From NCBI RefSeq assembly GCF_036323735.1, contig NC_086024.1:68382424-68446423 (forward strand): a stretch of DNA of 64,000 nt. The letters run 5' to 3'. Numbering within the stretch: the stretch's first letter is position 1; each line of letters starts with the position of its first letter. Made by a program: the position numbers and the translations under genes. This stretch comes from Rattus norvegicus (taxonomy: Eukaryota > Chordata > Mammalia > Rodentia > Muridae). Below, in pieces: positions 37,901 through 48,845 of this stretch. Below the pieces are notes generated by a model, which saw only the letters and a program-made list of their open reading frames with translations, was not told the origin of the DNA and did no database searches.

Positions 37901-38788
37901 CTTAGCACAGCTTTCATTGTGTTCCATAAGTTTGGGTATGTTGTACCTTCATTTTCATTAAATTCTAAGCTGTCTTTAATTTCTTTCTTTATTTCTTCCT
38001 TGACCAGGTTATCTTGAGTAGAGCATTGTTCAACTTTGATGTATATGTGGGTGTTCTTTCCTTATTGTTATTGATGACCAGCTTTAGCCCGTGGTGGTCT
38101 GATAGGACACATGGTATTATTTCTATGTTTCTTCATCTATTGAGGCCTGTTTTGTGACTGATTATATGGTCAGTTTTAAAGAAAGTACCATGAGGTGGTG
38201 AGAAGAAGGTATATCATTTTGTTTTAGGATAGAATGTTCTACAAATATCTGTTAAGTCCATTTTGTTCATAACTTCTGTTAGTCTGTCTATGTTTCTGTT
38301 TAATTTCTGTTTCCATGATCTGTCCATTGATGAGAGTGGGTGTTGCTATATCCTACTATTATTGTGTGAGGTGCAATGTGTGCTTTGAGCTCTAGTATGG
38401 TTTCTTTTATGAATGTAGGTGCCCTTGTATTTGGAGCATAGATATTTAGGATTGAGAGTTCATCTTGATGGATTTTTCCTTTGATGAATATGAAGTTTTC
38501 TTCCTTATCTTTTTTGATGACTTTTGGTTGAAAATTGATTTTATTTGATATTAGAATGACTACTCCAGCTTGCTTCTTCAGTTCATTTTCTTGGAAAGTT
38601 GTTTTCCAGTATTTTACTCTGAAGGAGTCTCTGGCTTTTTCTCTGAGGTGTGTTTCCTATAGGCAGCAAAATACTGGATCCTCATTGAATATCCAGTTTC
38701 TTAATCTGTGTCTTTTTATTGGGGAATTGAGTTCATTGATCTTGAGAGATATTAAGGAACAGTGATTGTTGCTTCCTGTTATCTTCGT
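34970..38788 (-). pseudogene. L1 ORF2 (endonuclease / reverse transcriptase), broken
   Basis: ORF2 protein normally nicks target DNA with an N-terminal apurinic-like endonuclease and copies L1 RNA with a central reverse transcriptase. Recognisable fragments occur in several frames: 'SLDAEKAFDTIQHPFMIKVL' (37081-36872), the polymerase core 'ISLLADDMIVYLSDP' (36821-36444; the usual FADD reads LADD, keeping both aspartates) and C-terminal parts to 'SLISGY'-like sequence with a TAG at 34972-34970. The expected ATG is ACG at 38788-38786, so even the start codon is lost. Many indels occur between fragments. Confidence 0.85.
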
Positions 38789-38846
38789 ATTCAGAGGTGC
38801 AATTGTGTTTGTGTGCTTGTCTTCTCTCTGTTTTGTTGCAAAACAA

Positions 38847-39907
38847 TTAGTTTCTTGCTTTTTCTAGGGTGTAGCTTGTCTCCTTGTTTTGGGCTTTACT
38901 ATTTATTATCCTTTGTAGGGCTGGATTTGTAGAAAAGTATTGTGTAAATTTGGTTTTGTCATGGAATATCTTGGTTTCTCCATCTATATTAATTGAGATC
39001 TTTGCTGGATACAGTAAACTGGGCTGGCATTTGTGTTCTATTAGAGTCTGTATGACATCTGTCCAGGATCTTCTGGCTTTCATAGTCTCTGGTCAGAAGT
39101 CTGGTGTAATTCCGATAGGTGTGCCTTTATATGTTTCTTGACCTTTTTCTCTTACTGCTTTTAATATTCTTTCTTTGTTTTGTGCATTTGGTGACTATTA
39201 TGTGACAGGAGGAGTTTCTTTTCTAGTCCAATCTATTTGGAATTCTGTAGGCTTCTTGTATGTTTATGGGCATCTCTTTCTTTAGGTTAGGGAAGTTTTC
39301 TTCTATGATTTTGTTGAAGATATTTGCTGGTCCTTTTACTGGTCCTTCACTCTCTTCTATGCCTATTTTCCTTAGTTTTGATCTTCTCACTGTATTTCCT
39401 TTATGTTTTGGGCTAGTAACTTTTTCTGTTTTATATTATCTTTGACAGTTGTATCAATGATTTCTATGGAATCTTCTGCTCCTGAGATTCTCTCTTCTAT
39501 CTCTTGTATTCTGTTGGTGATGCTTGTATCTACAGCTCCTTTCCTCTTCCTTTGGTTTTCTATATGCAGTGTTGTCTCCCTTTGTGCTTTCTTTATTGCT
39601 TCTATTTCCATTTTCAATTCCTTCACCTGTTTGATTGTGTTTTCCTGTAATTCTTTCAGGGATTTCTGTGCTTCCTCTCTAAGAGCTTCTATTGTTTACT
39701 TGTGTTTTCCTGCATTTCTCTAAGGGAGTTCTTTATGTCTTTCTTAAATTCCTCCATCATCATGCTGAAATGTGATTTTAAATCTAGATCTTGCTTTTCT
39801 GGTGTGTTTGGATATTCAGTGTTTGTTTTGGTGGGAGAGTTGGGATCTGATGATTCCTTGTAGTCTTGGTTTCTGTTGCTTGGCTTCCTGTGATTGCCTC
39901 TTGCCAT
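38847..39907 (-). pseudogene. L1 ORF1 (RNA-binding coiled-coil protein), broken
   Basis: ORF1 protein is a trimeric RNA chaperone that coats L1 RNA. Reading starts at ATG 39907-39905 ('MARGNHRKPSNRNQD'). A coiled-coil section rich in Glu, Lys and Gln follows ('LREMQENTSKQ' and 'ELKMEIEAIKKAQRETT'), and the C-terminal domain ends '...YTLEKARN' with a TAA at 38849-38847. Frameshifts and stops split it into at least three frames. Total span 1,061 bp, near the family norm. Confidence 0.85.
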
Positions 39908-40730
39908 CACGTTGTCTCTGGTGTTACCTTGTTCTGCTATTTCGGTCAGTGACTTTACCATCCTACATGCCTGTATATCAGGAGTGTTGTAGACCTCTTT
40001 TCCTGTTTTCTTTCAGTCAGTTATGGGAACAGAGTGTTCTACTTTCAGGCATGTAGTCATTCCTGTCCACTGGCTTTCAGCTGTTTCTGAGGCCGTGTGT
40101 CCTGAGTCCATCAGGCAAGTCACTTGGAGCAGAAAAGTTGGTATTACCTCTGGTGTTGGGCCTGAAGTTGTTCCTTGGGGCTAGGTTTCAGCTCTCCATG
40201 AGGGCAGTAACCAGAAGGGTCTGCCCCTACTTCTGAGTCCCTGTGTGCAGGGGGCCCTGATGGTGCTAAATGTTTTCTTCTAGAGTCAAAAATATGGGCA
40301 GAGTGTAGTCTCCTCTGGTTTCCCAGGCATGTTTGCCCCTCTAAAGGTCTAGCTCTCCCTCCCAAGGGATTTGGTTTCAGGGGGCTGTTTGACTGGGTCC
40401 GTTCAGATCAGGGCACAGTCTGGACCCCAGGGCTCCTGTAGCTTGATTGCCCCTATCTTCCTGTTCCTAGAGGCTCTATACAGTTTCCTCTTGGGCAGGG
40501 ATGCGGGCAAAGGTCGACAGAAGTGATGGTCTCTCCTGCTCTGCAGTCTCAGGATTGCCTGCATGTCTTGGTGATGAGTTCTCTCTCCCTCGGTGTTTAG
40601 GAGCAGGGAGCTGTGGGCTGGGATCAGCAAGGTTTGGGCAACAGCTAGAAACTGGAAGTGTCTGGTCTCAGAGGAATTTTGCCTTTGTGTGTCCTGAGTT
40701 CAGCAGGCAGTTCCTTGGAGCAGATATCTT
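39908..40730 (-). promoter_or_regulatory. L1 5' UTR (promoter region) with a partial upstream repeat
   Basis: This is GC-richer than the ORFs and homologous to 56583-57340 of the plus-strand L1. A block of about 36 bp occurs twice, near 40098-40133 and 40690-40725 ('tgtcctgag...cttggagcaga'), 592 bp apart. This shows at least one full and one partial promoter-type repeat. Promoter activity is known for murid L1 5' UTRs but is not shown here. Confidence 0.7.
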
Positions 40731-40860
40731 TCCTTTTACTCTACCTCCTTCAAGGACCCTGGCCCATTTATTTTCCATGTTACATAAGCACCTTGTTCTT
40801 GAACTTCTAGGAGGCAGAAAGGTCACACATTTTTCAAAGGTAGTTTGGCTTTCAAGCTAA
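40731..40860 (+). repeat. Right half of repeat split by L1
   Basis: Phrases 'ggcccatttattttccatg', 'ataagcaccttg' and 'agtttggctttcaa' align to 33000-33095 in the intact paralogue. Together with 34170-34233 they reconstruct the pre-insertion locus. Confidence 0.7.
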
Positions 40861-40884
40861 AGAATTATCTGGGTAGTAATCTAG

Positions 40885-40997
40885 AAGATAAAGAAATAAA
40901 GAAAGAAATTAAGAAAGAAAGAGAGAAAGAAATTAAGAATGAAAGAAAGGAAGGAAGGAAGAAAGAGAAAGAAAGAAAGAAAGAAAAAAGAAAAAAC
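40885..40997. repeat. (GAAA)n / (GGAA)n purine tract
   Basis: This is a nearly pure purine run of over 100 bp with GAAA and GGAA units and only a few T interruptions. Such tracts can form triplex (H-DNA) structures. A 101-codon Lys/Glu-rich open frame here is an artefact. Confidence 0.93.
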
Positions 40998-41756
40998 TCT
41001 GTGAGTCTTGGACCCCTATCTAATATTTTAACCAGAATATTTCATGCTTCCTTTTGCTTTGGTAAAGTCAGACAAGTTTTTAGTTTTCCAGCATCTTTCT
41101 TTAGTTTTCCAGTACCTTCCATACTGCTTTTGGACTGGCTAATGATATAATGGTCAATAACCATTTCTTGTTCTTTATACATTTTAGAATGTACTTTCTC
41201 CACTCTGTTATAAAGTTATCATCTGGCTTGGTTGAGGACTTCGGTCATTATAGTTACTTAGCCACCCAAGTGTGGGACCCCTCTTCTACATGTTTAGTCT
41301 TTTTGTGGTGAAGTAGTGCATAGCAGACTACATCACATCTTTCACTAAGAGTAACATAGTTACTTCTGCTTAGACTTCAGTAATCAGTGTTATATATCCT
41401 AATGTACTTTAAATTGAGTTGCAAAGTAGAGACTTATTCTGAGTTTGAAAACAAATGAGAGTACAATCACGCCTGGCCCCCATCACTTCATGGGTCTTTA
41501 AGAGAAAGTCACAATATTTGGAGATTGTCAGTTAAGAGTCACTGTGACACCATTAAGCTATAAGCTATTGCTTTTCCTTGACTGCACCTTGGGTATGAAT
41601 GTTGGATAATTTGTTGAACAATTAAAGGGTTATTAAAGAGTTTTGAATATCATTCCTTCTGAGAATTTCTTATCAGCTTTCCTTATTCATGTTTGAGGAA
41701 GGCAATGCTTACTATTTACAAAGTATTCTTGCCTCAGTATCAGTAGGATTTCTGTC
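40998..41756. other. Unique noncoding sequence
   Basis: No recognised repeat or exon. Confidence 0.5.
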
Positions 41757-41895
41757 TTGCATTTTGAAGACAAAGTATTAGGTAGCCCATGTTGGCTTTA
41801 TACTTGCTCTATGGATGGTGCTAGGCTTAAACTCCCAATTTTCTCCACTTTGCCTACCAAGCTATGGAATTAGAGTCATACACCATGATTCCCGA
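41757..41895 (-). mobile_element. B1 SINE, antisense, with internal duplication
   Basis: The top strand reads 'aggtagcccatgttggcttt' and, about 45 bases on, 'ggtgctaggcttaaactccc', the two halves of the 29-bp internal duplication typical of B1. It then continues 'gaattagagtcatacacca', matching antisense 'gggattacaggcatgcacca'. It is diverged and inactive. Confidence 0.7.
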
Positions 41896-42344
41896 CATCT
41901 CTTAAAGTAATATGAAGCAGACTATATAGATCTATGTCTGATTCCTTCATAGAATAAGTTTGGTTAGTTAAAAGGGCAGATTTGATGTCTGGAGGGCATA
42001 TTGTATATATACTGGCTGGCAATGAACCAAGCTTCTCATGAGAGCTAACTTTTTTTTATAAGTACAGAAAAATGCTAAGTTCTCTTTGTAGGGTTGAATT
42101 TGCTATTTTGTGTAATATATTGGAACATGGAGGTTCCAATGGGATGCTCCCTCAGACAGTCACAAGGATTAGCAGTGGCATTTGCACAGCTGCCAAACAA
42201 TCAAGAATGGAAACAACCCCTGTAAGGTCACACGACTTTGGTGTGTCTTCATTTACTTCCTTTCATCTGTTAACTGTGGGTCAGTTCATACCCAGTAGTC
42301 ATTTCAAAAGTGTTCTGGTCTCTGTGGACATAAAAGGCTGAAAA

Positions 42345-42500
42345 CAATGTTTTCAGTAATAGCCAATGCTATTTGAGGAGCCGCTGTATGCCAGAGATGA
42401 TAAGGAACGTGGCTATGCTAACCTGCTCTGTTATTATCAATAATGATGTAAGATAGTGTCATCACTCCACTTCACAGGGAGGGAAACTGACTCCAACACC
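42345..42500 (+). mobile_element. MIR-like SINE remnant
   Basis: The order 'gccgctgtatgccagagatg', 'tgttattatc', 'ccacttcacagggaggg' and 'aaactgactcc' follows MIR (short loss of the middle). It is ancient and diverged. Confidence 0.5.
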
Positions 42501-43539
42501 TCATATATTATCTGTTCCCAAGATAATCAGATATCCTAAGTGAATGGATTTAAACTCTAATGTGTCTGATACAAAGGCTAGGGTGCCAAATATGTGAATA
42601 ACTTCAGAGTATGGCCAGATAAGCAGCCCAAATCTTGGAAAGTATTTGCATATCTTTGTTTTGTGACTAGGGAGAAAGCAAACAGTTATTACAATTGAAT
42701 GATTATGATTTCATGATCAGGACTTGATTATTTAACAGATGTATCCTTCATTGTGCTCTTACAAAGAGCATGATTTAGTAAGAATCCAGAAAGCACTACT
42801 TGAAACTTTGATGTATCTCATAATATTCTGGAAAAACTATAAAGAACATGAAGGTCCGTATTTGTTAAATAATATTCCAAAACCACATGGATGAGTTTTG
42901 ATACTTTTAATGACTCTTTTAAATACACATCTTTGATAGCCATCAAAGTTTAAGAAACACTTTGATGAGGTGTTTGTCAAGGAAACACTTGTGGTATTAG
43001 TTCTACAAGGAGGCATAGAGTTGCAAGCTAAGTGATGGTAAAACTAGACTTTTATGCAGATGTGATTATCAAATATTCAATGAAGACTTTTCTGTACTGC
43101 TCTATGAGATGAAATTTCAGAGAGTAATTAATGCATTTGATATAAATATGTTGTTTCCCACCCATCTGAGAAATGCTAGTGGTCTGATTTCTTTCATGAA
43201 TATTCATAATTCTCTATGAAATATAAACAATTCCAATAATCCCTGAAATAAAAAGCAACCCAAGTTCTTATTGAACTAAGTTTTCTCATTAAACTTGCCA
43301 ACCCAAATATACTTCAATATTTTTACTACATGTATATGAATATACTCAGGAACTTGAGAAACATCAAAGGAAGAACAAAATAACAAAATGAGAAATAAAA
43401 TTTTAGCAAAATTCTATATTGAAAGACATGAGACTATTCTTGCTATGTGTAAAATGTAGAAATGCAACAAAGTACTGGAATAATAACAAGCAAAGTGTCA
43501 CAAATATATAATGAAGGGCTATGTTGAAGTAGTAAATAT
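42501..43539. other. Unique AT-rich noncoding sequence
   Basis: No recognised feature. Only short open frames. Confidence 0.5.
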
Positions 43540-44160
43540 TTTAATGAGTACAGTTATGATGCTATGACAAGAAGAACGTGATAGAAAATAAGAATTGTGG
43601 CTTTCAAGATTTTAATGAGATTCTTCGAGAGTTCTATGTAATAAGATGTATATGTTAAAAAGCTGTAATGAGGTGAATACGTGAGATGGTTTAATGAGCT
43701 ATGTCTCAGGAAGTGTCCTGTAAGATAGGCATCCTTCAGGCTAAATTGAGATGGGTGAAAGGAAAGTGTAATGAGCTGGTCACATAAAGGAGAAACATTA
43801 TAATTAGATGCATAAAGAAAGGAAAAGAGAGTATATAAATTTTCAAAATATGTAAGATATAATGGGAAGTAGGTTTTAGTGTAATAAGATGCAGAAATGA
43901 AATGACAATGAGATACAAAAATGGAATCATGTAATGAGATATGTAAGGACTGTGTAATGAGATGTGCATGTTTAAGGGCTCTAATAAGATGCAAGATGGG
44001 AAAGGTGTAATGAGATGAGAACGTTAAATAATCTAATGAGGGGCATGAAGGAAATGATGTCATGTCACAGGAAAATTGAAGGAAGAAATGAGATGTGCAT
44101 TTTAAGGTCCACGATAAAGTGGATAAAAGAAACCAAAGAGAGTAAGAAGATGTAAAATTC
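43540..44160. repeat. Degenerate minisatellite, period about 26-27 bp, about 22 units
   Basis: A core 'gtaatgagatg' and its variants (taataag, taagata, taattag) recur with T at 43613, 43639, 43666, 43692, 43721, 43743, 43769, 43801, 43853, 43882, 43907, 43932, 43955, 43982, 44008, 44034, 44087, 44115 and 44143. Most steps are 25-29 bases or twice that. The spacer between cores is poorly conserved and purine-rich. On the minus strand the array is open for 202 codons (44162-43554) and reads as loose Ser/Leu/His/Tyr-rich units of about 9 residues. This is expected from a period near 27 whose antisense core avoids stops. I regard the frame as noncoding. Confidence 0.75.
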
Positions 44161-47100
44161 AAATCTTGTTATTATGGGATTGGGTGGGTAATAGAGGAGG
44201 TGTTTACTTCTCATCATCTTTGAGATCATTCTTCTCCAAGTACTTATTCTTTCTTGGAAAGTCCAAACATATTCTTGGCACATTCTTTCTGAAGCTGTAG
44301 TGATTTAAATGATTCCTATTTTCAATGAGCCATATATACCTACAGGAAAATTTGAAGTTAGCTAACAATGCTGTATAAAGGTTACAAGAATGGAATTGTT
44401 TATAGGTCAAAGTGTTTCCATATTTGAATGTAGTATTTGCTTTTATTCTACTTATTTAATTTTGTTACATGTTTTTATTCTTTTGGTTCCTCTATTATTT
44501 ATTTTCACATTAGTTGATCTGGTCCTTTTAGAAACTTGCCTAATATCAAAATAATCTATTCTATTTTATTTGCATCTTAAAAACAAAACAGAAACAAAAT
44601 GTAACACAGATGTGTGTTTATGATTTATTTCTTTTAAAATAAAGTACAATATAGCTAGTTTCCTGAGCAATGATTGTAAGATAGCTGTTTGCCCTTCCCA
44701 ATGAGGGTTAGGTCTAATTCAACTGTTTTTATCCATTGGCAATAGAAATAGATATTTGTTAATTCTTGTGTAATGGTAAGGCATAGTACTGAAAGATATA
44801 CTCATAAGACTGCAAATAAATTGTATACTGGTAAAACTGAGCAAGCGATTGCGGATAGACAGTCAGTTTACTTCCAGAGAGTCCTCTTACACAAACTCCA
44901 GATTCCTCAACACTTTATTCATATGTTTCTTGAGAAAACTGTCCTTTTTTATAAAGCACCAAGTCCTCAATGAGCACGCCTTGTTTCTTACCGGGCATCT
45001 CTTCACTTCATCTACCAACAATTCTCTATATTCAGAAGCTCAAGTGCTATTTTAATCAAACTTGGAAAGAAATAACAGAGTGATTCATTATTGATCTCCT
45101 CAACTTGAGTACTTGTTGTTTCAGATCTCACCCGTGAGGATTTTTCAGTCCACAACAGCCTCCTGGGATGACAAACCCAGAGAAAACTGCAATGGCCTCA
45201 CGTTTTGCTTTAGTGTTTGAATACTCTGTAAAATTCACCTGGGAAGGCAGACAGGGACAAAGAAAACCTTGTTCAAACACTTACAAACTCAATGCAGCTG
45301 TATAGAATTTGTTGTAGTAATCTCAATCATTTACATAGAATGACCTGTGACAGGCTATGCATAACTGACCCAAGACCCAGCGACAGCCTCAATTTTGCTC
45401 CAGGAAGCATACACTTGGCAGGTAGTAGAGAAAGCTCATCTCTACTTTCTTAGGACACTGACCTGTTTTCACTTGTCATTCGTCCAGTAAAACCTTATCT
45501 AGGGTATTGATTAATTTTACATATTTTTCTCAACTTTTTATTATTCTTCATTCTCCTTGACCATTTTGGTGGCAATGAAGATCGGTCTTAATCTCTATGA
45601 AACCCATAGAACATCATTCCTAGTACTGAAAACCTAGCTAGATTCCTGGGGGCTAGTGAGGTTATGAAACTCAGAAACGAACCTACTACAGCTATTTTGT
45701 TAGAAAAGCATAAATCTTTTGATATTTTAAAACTTGTTCTTACCATAACTGTATCTACCATCACTTTTCAAAGGAAGTTTCTTTTTATGACAAGTAGAGA
45801 CTTTCATAGCAAACAGTAATTGGATACAATATAGATATTAACAGATCATTGGGAATCCAGAACCTATGGATGTATCTACATTATAGATCTTCCATCAATG
45901 ACCCAGAAAAAAAATGAGAAGAGAAGCTGAATTGTTTTGAGACCCAAGATACCAGGAGTTGGATGCAAAACAGTGTTTCCCAGAAATGACTGCACAAACA
46001 AACCTGGAAAAAATAGCAGTAAAAAAAAACAATATGATTTAGATAAAGACTGATCTAGTTCATTTCTCAGATATCTGCATCCTGGAATACCAATTCTCCT
46101 GGTCATTTTTCCCTCCAAAGAAGGACAGTCCCTCTGGAGCCATGTTTCTCCTTTAGAGAAGAAAATGAGCAAAGTATTCCTTTGCTTGAGTTTGAACTTT
46201 GCCTGCTTTACTAATGACAAAGCTTCAGGTGACATTTTACTGTCAGTACAGCTATGATTGATGCTTTTATCATGTACTTTGCATAAAGTCCTTTGTTTTA
46301 ATAATTTTCCTAATGCTTTATTCCCTCTGGACTTAAGAAAAGCAAAAGCATAGAGCTTATACACTGTAAAGAGAAAAGAAGAAGCATCGCAGTTTCAAAA
46401 GTAGTCAGTGAGGAAGTAAATGCAACAAGGATCATCAGGTAAGAGAGAGGAATGAAGTGAGGCCAAGTAGCCCACTGAATGCAAGATGGCTGACTTCAGC
46501 TATTAAAATTACACGTTTAGTGTTGTGCTGGAAGTCAAAATCACAATTATACATAGTTCATGAGAGCCATCAAGACAAGTTGAAAAATAATGAAATGGTA
46601 TAAAAGATACTAAGAAATGCAAATAAAAAGAAAACATGGATATTCAATATGAATATTAAGCAGCATAAAGTCTATGACTATAAAGACTAAATAGGAAAAA
46701 GAAAGATTAGTGATCCCTAGAGCTATAATTTATCAGGAAGATATGACAGTCATAAATCTTTCAGGTTCAAATAACAGTTCATCTAAACATGTAAATTGAA
46801 AATTATTAGAAATACAAAACCTTGATTAATATGCTCTTTGATAAGAGCACTTTAATTGAAGTTTTTCATAAGATAGTAGAAAGTTATTAGAAAAAGAAAA
46901 ATGTATTAAATAACTCAATCAAGACTAATTTATAAATATTCATATATCATAACACCCTCTAAAAAAAGAGCATAATTATGTCATTTGCTCATAGAGTGAT
47001 ACAAAAATTCTACCAAGTATCAGCACAAACAAAATCTTAGCACATTATATAAGGGAATCTGCAAGCTAGTTATACTGAATTTTGAGAATAGTCTAGTAAA

Positions 47101-47539
47101 TTTAAGTTTTGAAAAATTTAAAAAAAACTAACTAAAACTAAATTTCTGATACAGTCTTGGATTACTGAATATCAAAACCTAAATCCTAAGACATTTCCCT
47201 AGTAAGACAATGAAATTATAGGGGTAAAGCTTACCCAATAGAGCTGTAGCTTAATAGAGGTGCTGCAAAAGACAAATGCCTTCATAAATTCAGGAAAAAA
47301 CTAAATAATCACAATTCAGGTATATAATCATAAACTCTTTAAGTTAAAAATGATGGTGGAGTACTTTACCTATCTGAGAAATATGATGGCCTGGATGTTA
47401 TTGTATATCATATGCTATGATTTACATAATTCTGGTTGTACTCGATTTATGTCTGAGGAAAGAAAGCTTTTTTGTTGTTGTTCTTTATTTTTAATTTGGA
47501 GAGAAAGCTGGAGATTAGTACTAATGCTATGATTGAATC
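44161..47539. other. Unique AT-rich noncoding sequence
   Basis: It includes a 162-codon minus-strand open frame (45876-46364) with no recognised domain, signal or splice context. I leave it uncalled. No recognised repeats, though the stretch 46560-47300 is strongly A-rich. Confidence 0.45.
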
Positions 47540-47925
47540 AGGAATTTGCGTGTCCAAATGCTAAAAGTTCTTGTCCTCAATTGTTTTTTTAACCAATCAA
47601 TAAAGATTCCAATGACCAATGGTTAGGTACAGCGTGGGAACCTTAGATGTGCACTGTCCGGGATTCAGAGGACACAGAGAGGAACAGGAGAGAGTTGTCA
47701 TGACTCAGGGAAAGAAGGATACGACCCTGTAGTTGCAGGAGATAAAGCCAGCCATGTGAGAATTCAGGTGCGTGGCCACTGCCCACTTCCATGATTGAGC
47801 CTGGGGTAGCAGGAGAAGGTTTAGGAGTGCCCAGCCTTGGAGGTAGCCACAGCATTTTAAAAATAGGCTGTGTGACAGTCTTTCATTCTCGAATCCAAAG
47901 ATAGCTGGTGTGCGCGTGCGTGCAA
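47540..47925 (+). repeat. Possible rodent LTR-type repeat
   Basis: It begins 'ccaaatgctaaaagttc' and contains 'aaccaatcaataaagattcc' and 'gaccaatggttagg', a wording typical of common rodent LTR-like repeats with paired CCAAT boxes. It is GC-richer than its surroundings. No internal viral genes lie nearby, so at most this is a solitary fragment. Family name and ends uncertain. Confidence 0.4.
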
Positions 47926-48136
47926 TCTGTTGGGAACCAAAGCAGTGTATCAGACACTCGCCGAAACCGCCATAGATTAGACACTTCTACGTCAAATTGC
48001 ATCAGAAATTCAACATTTATTTCTTGAAGTAAAAAGAGGCCTAATTCAGAACCTGGTAAACTGAGCACAAAAGTCCTACTGCCAAAATTCACTCATGAAT
48101 ATGAAAGGGAAGTATGTCCAATACATAAATAAATAA

Positions 48137-48151
48137 ACGCGCGTGCGCGCG

Positions 48152-48200
<49 letters not shown>
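48137..48200. repeat. (CG)n(CA)n microsatellite
   Basis: A CG/TG alternation (48137-48160) runs straight into a CA run (48161-48200). This is the third CG-cored alternating tract in the window. Confidence 0.96.
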
Positions 48201-48202
<2 letters not shown>

Positions 48203-48617
48203 AATTAGAAAAATATGTTTTTAATATAAAAGAGAAGATGGAATTTGATAAGAACTAAAATGCACTCTTATGAAATATTAACTAGAAAGAAGTAACTTTT
48301 AAAAATTATGTATTATAATTTAACAAATAAGTAATAACGTAATGAAACACTAATGCTGTGGTTTTTGAAACATGCCCATCACAATGCCCACTCTAAATAA
48401 CGTTGTTTAGTGCTATTTGGAATGGTTTTAGAGGTAAAACCTGTATGCAAAATTTCACTTAATACAAAATATATTATTTTAATAAGTGTATTCAATACAG
48501 TTTATCTAAAAATATAGTTATTGAACAAATACGTCAAAATTCAGACATTTCAAACTATCAAAGATTTCCCTCTATTGTCTCAAACACTAAAGATTAGAAA
48601 AAGAGCCAACATTTTAG

Positions 48618-48630
48618 CAAATACTTTTAA
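48618..48630. repeat. Left target-site duplication of the old L1
   Basis: The sequence 'caaatacttttaa' recurs as 'caaatactttaa' at 55653-55664, immediately beyond the other end of the old L1. They differ only by one T in a T-run. Confidence 0.75.
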
Positions 48631-48829
48631 CTTTTGCTTTTCCTTATTTTTTTCTCTGTTTCTAAGAGAGTGTTCCTTCACCCACCCACACACTCACTCC
48701 CACCTCTCAGCCCTGGCATTCCCCTACACTGAGGCATCTAGCAGATGGAGCTATAGGTTCATCCCAGTGTTCTCTTGGGATGGTGCTTTAGTCTCTGGGA
48801 GCTCTAGGGAGTCTGGGGGTTGATTTTGC

Positions 48830-48845
48830 TGTTGTTGTTGTTCTT
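48830..48845. repeat. Left target-site duplication of the young L1
   Basis: The 16-mer TGTTGTTGTTGTTCTT is repeated exactly at 53593-53608. It is part of the older L1's 3' UTR and was duplicated when the young L1 inserted. Confidence 0.9.

Larger units (their letters stand above)
34234..40730 (-). mobile_element. Nearly full-length but defective L1
   Basis: On the minus strand the element has a 5' UTR (40730-39908), ORF1 (39907-38847), a short inter-ORF gap, ORF2 (38788-34970), a 3' UTR (34969-34250) and a poly(A) tail (T-run at 34243-34252). At about 6.5 kb it is near full length. Both ORFs are interrupted by several frameshifts and stops, so it cannot retrotranspose on its own. It inserted into an older repeat whose halves flank it. 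I could not find a convincing target-site duplication. Confidence 0.9.

Noticed and set aside
40845..41150. Lys/Glu-rich 101-codon frame as a charged protein
   Set aside because: It is a translation of the GAAA purine tract.
43554..44162. 202-codon open frame on the minus strand as a host gene
   Set aside because: It coincides with the degenerate minisatellite and has biased, repeated composition without a domain. The repeat explains the open frame.
45876..46364. 162-codon minus-strand open frame as a gene
   Set aside because: No recognised domain, promoter or splice context. Composition resembles translated noncoding DNA.
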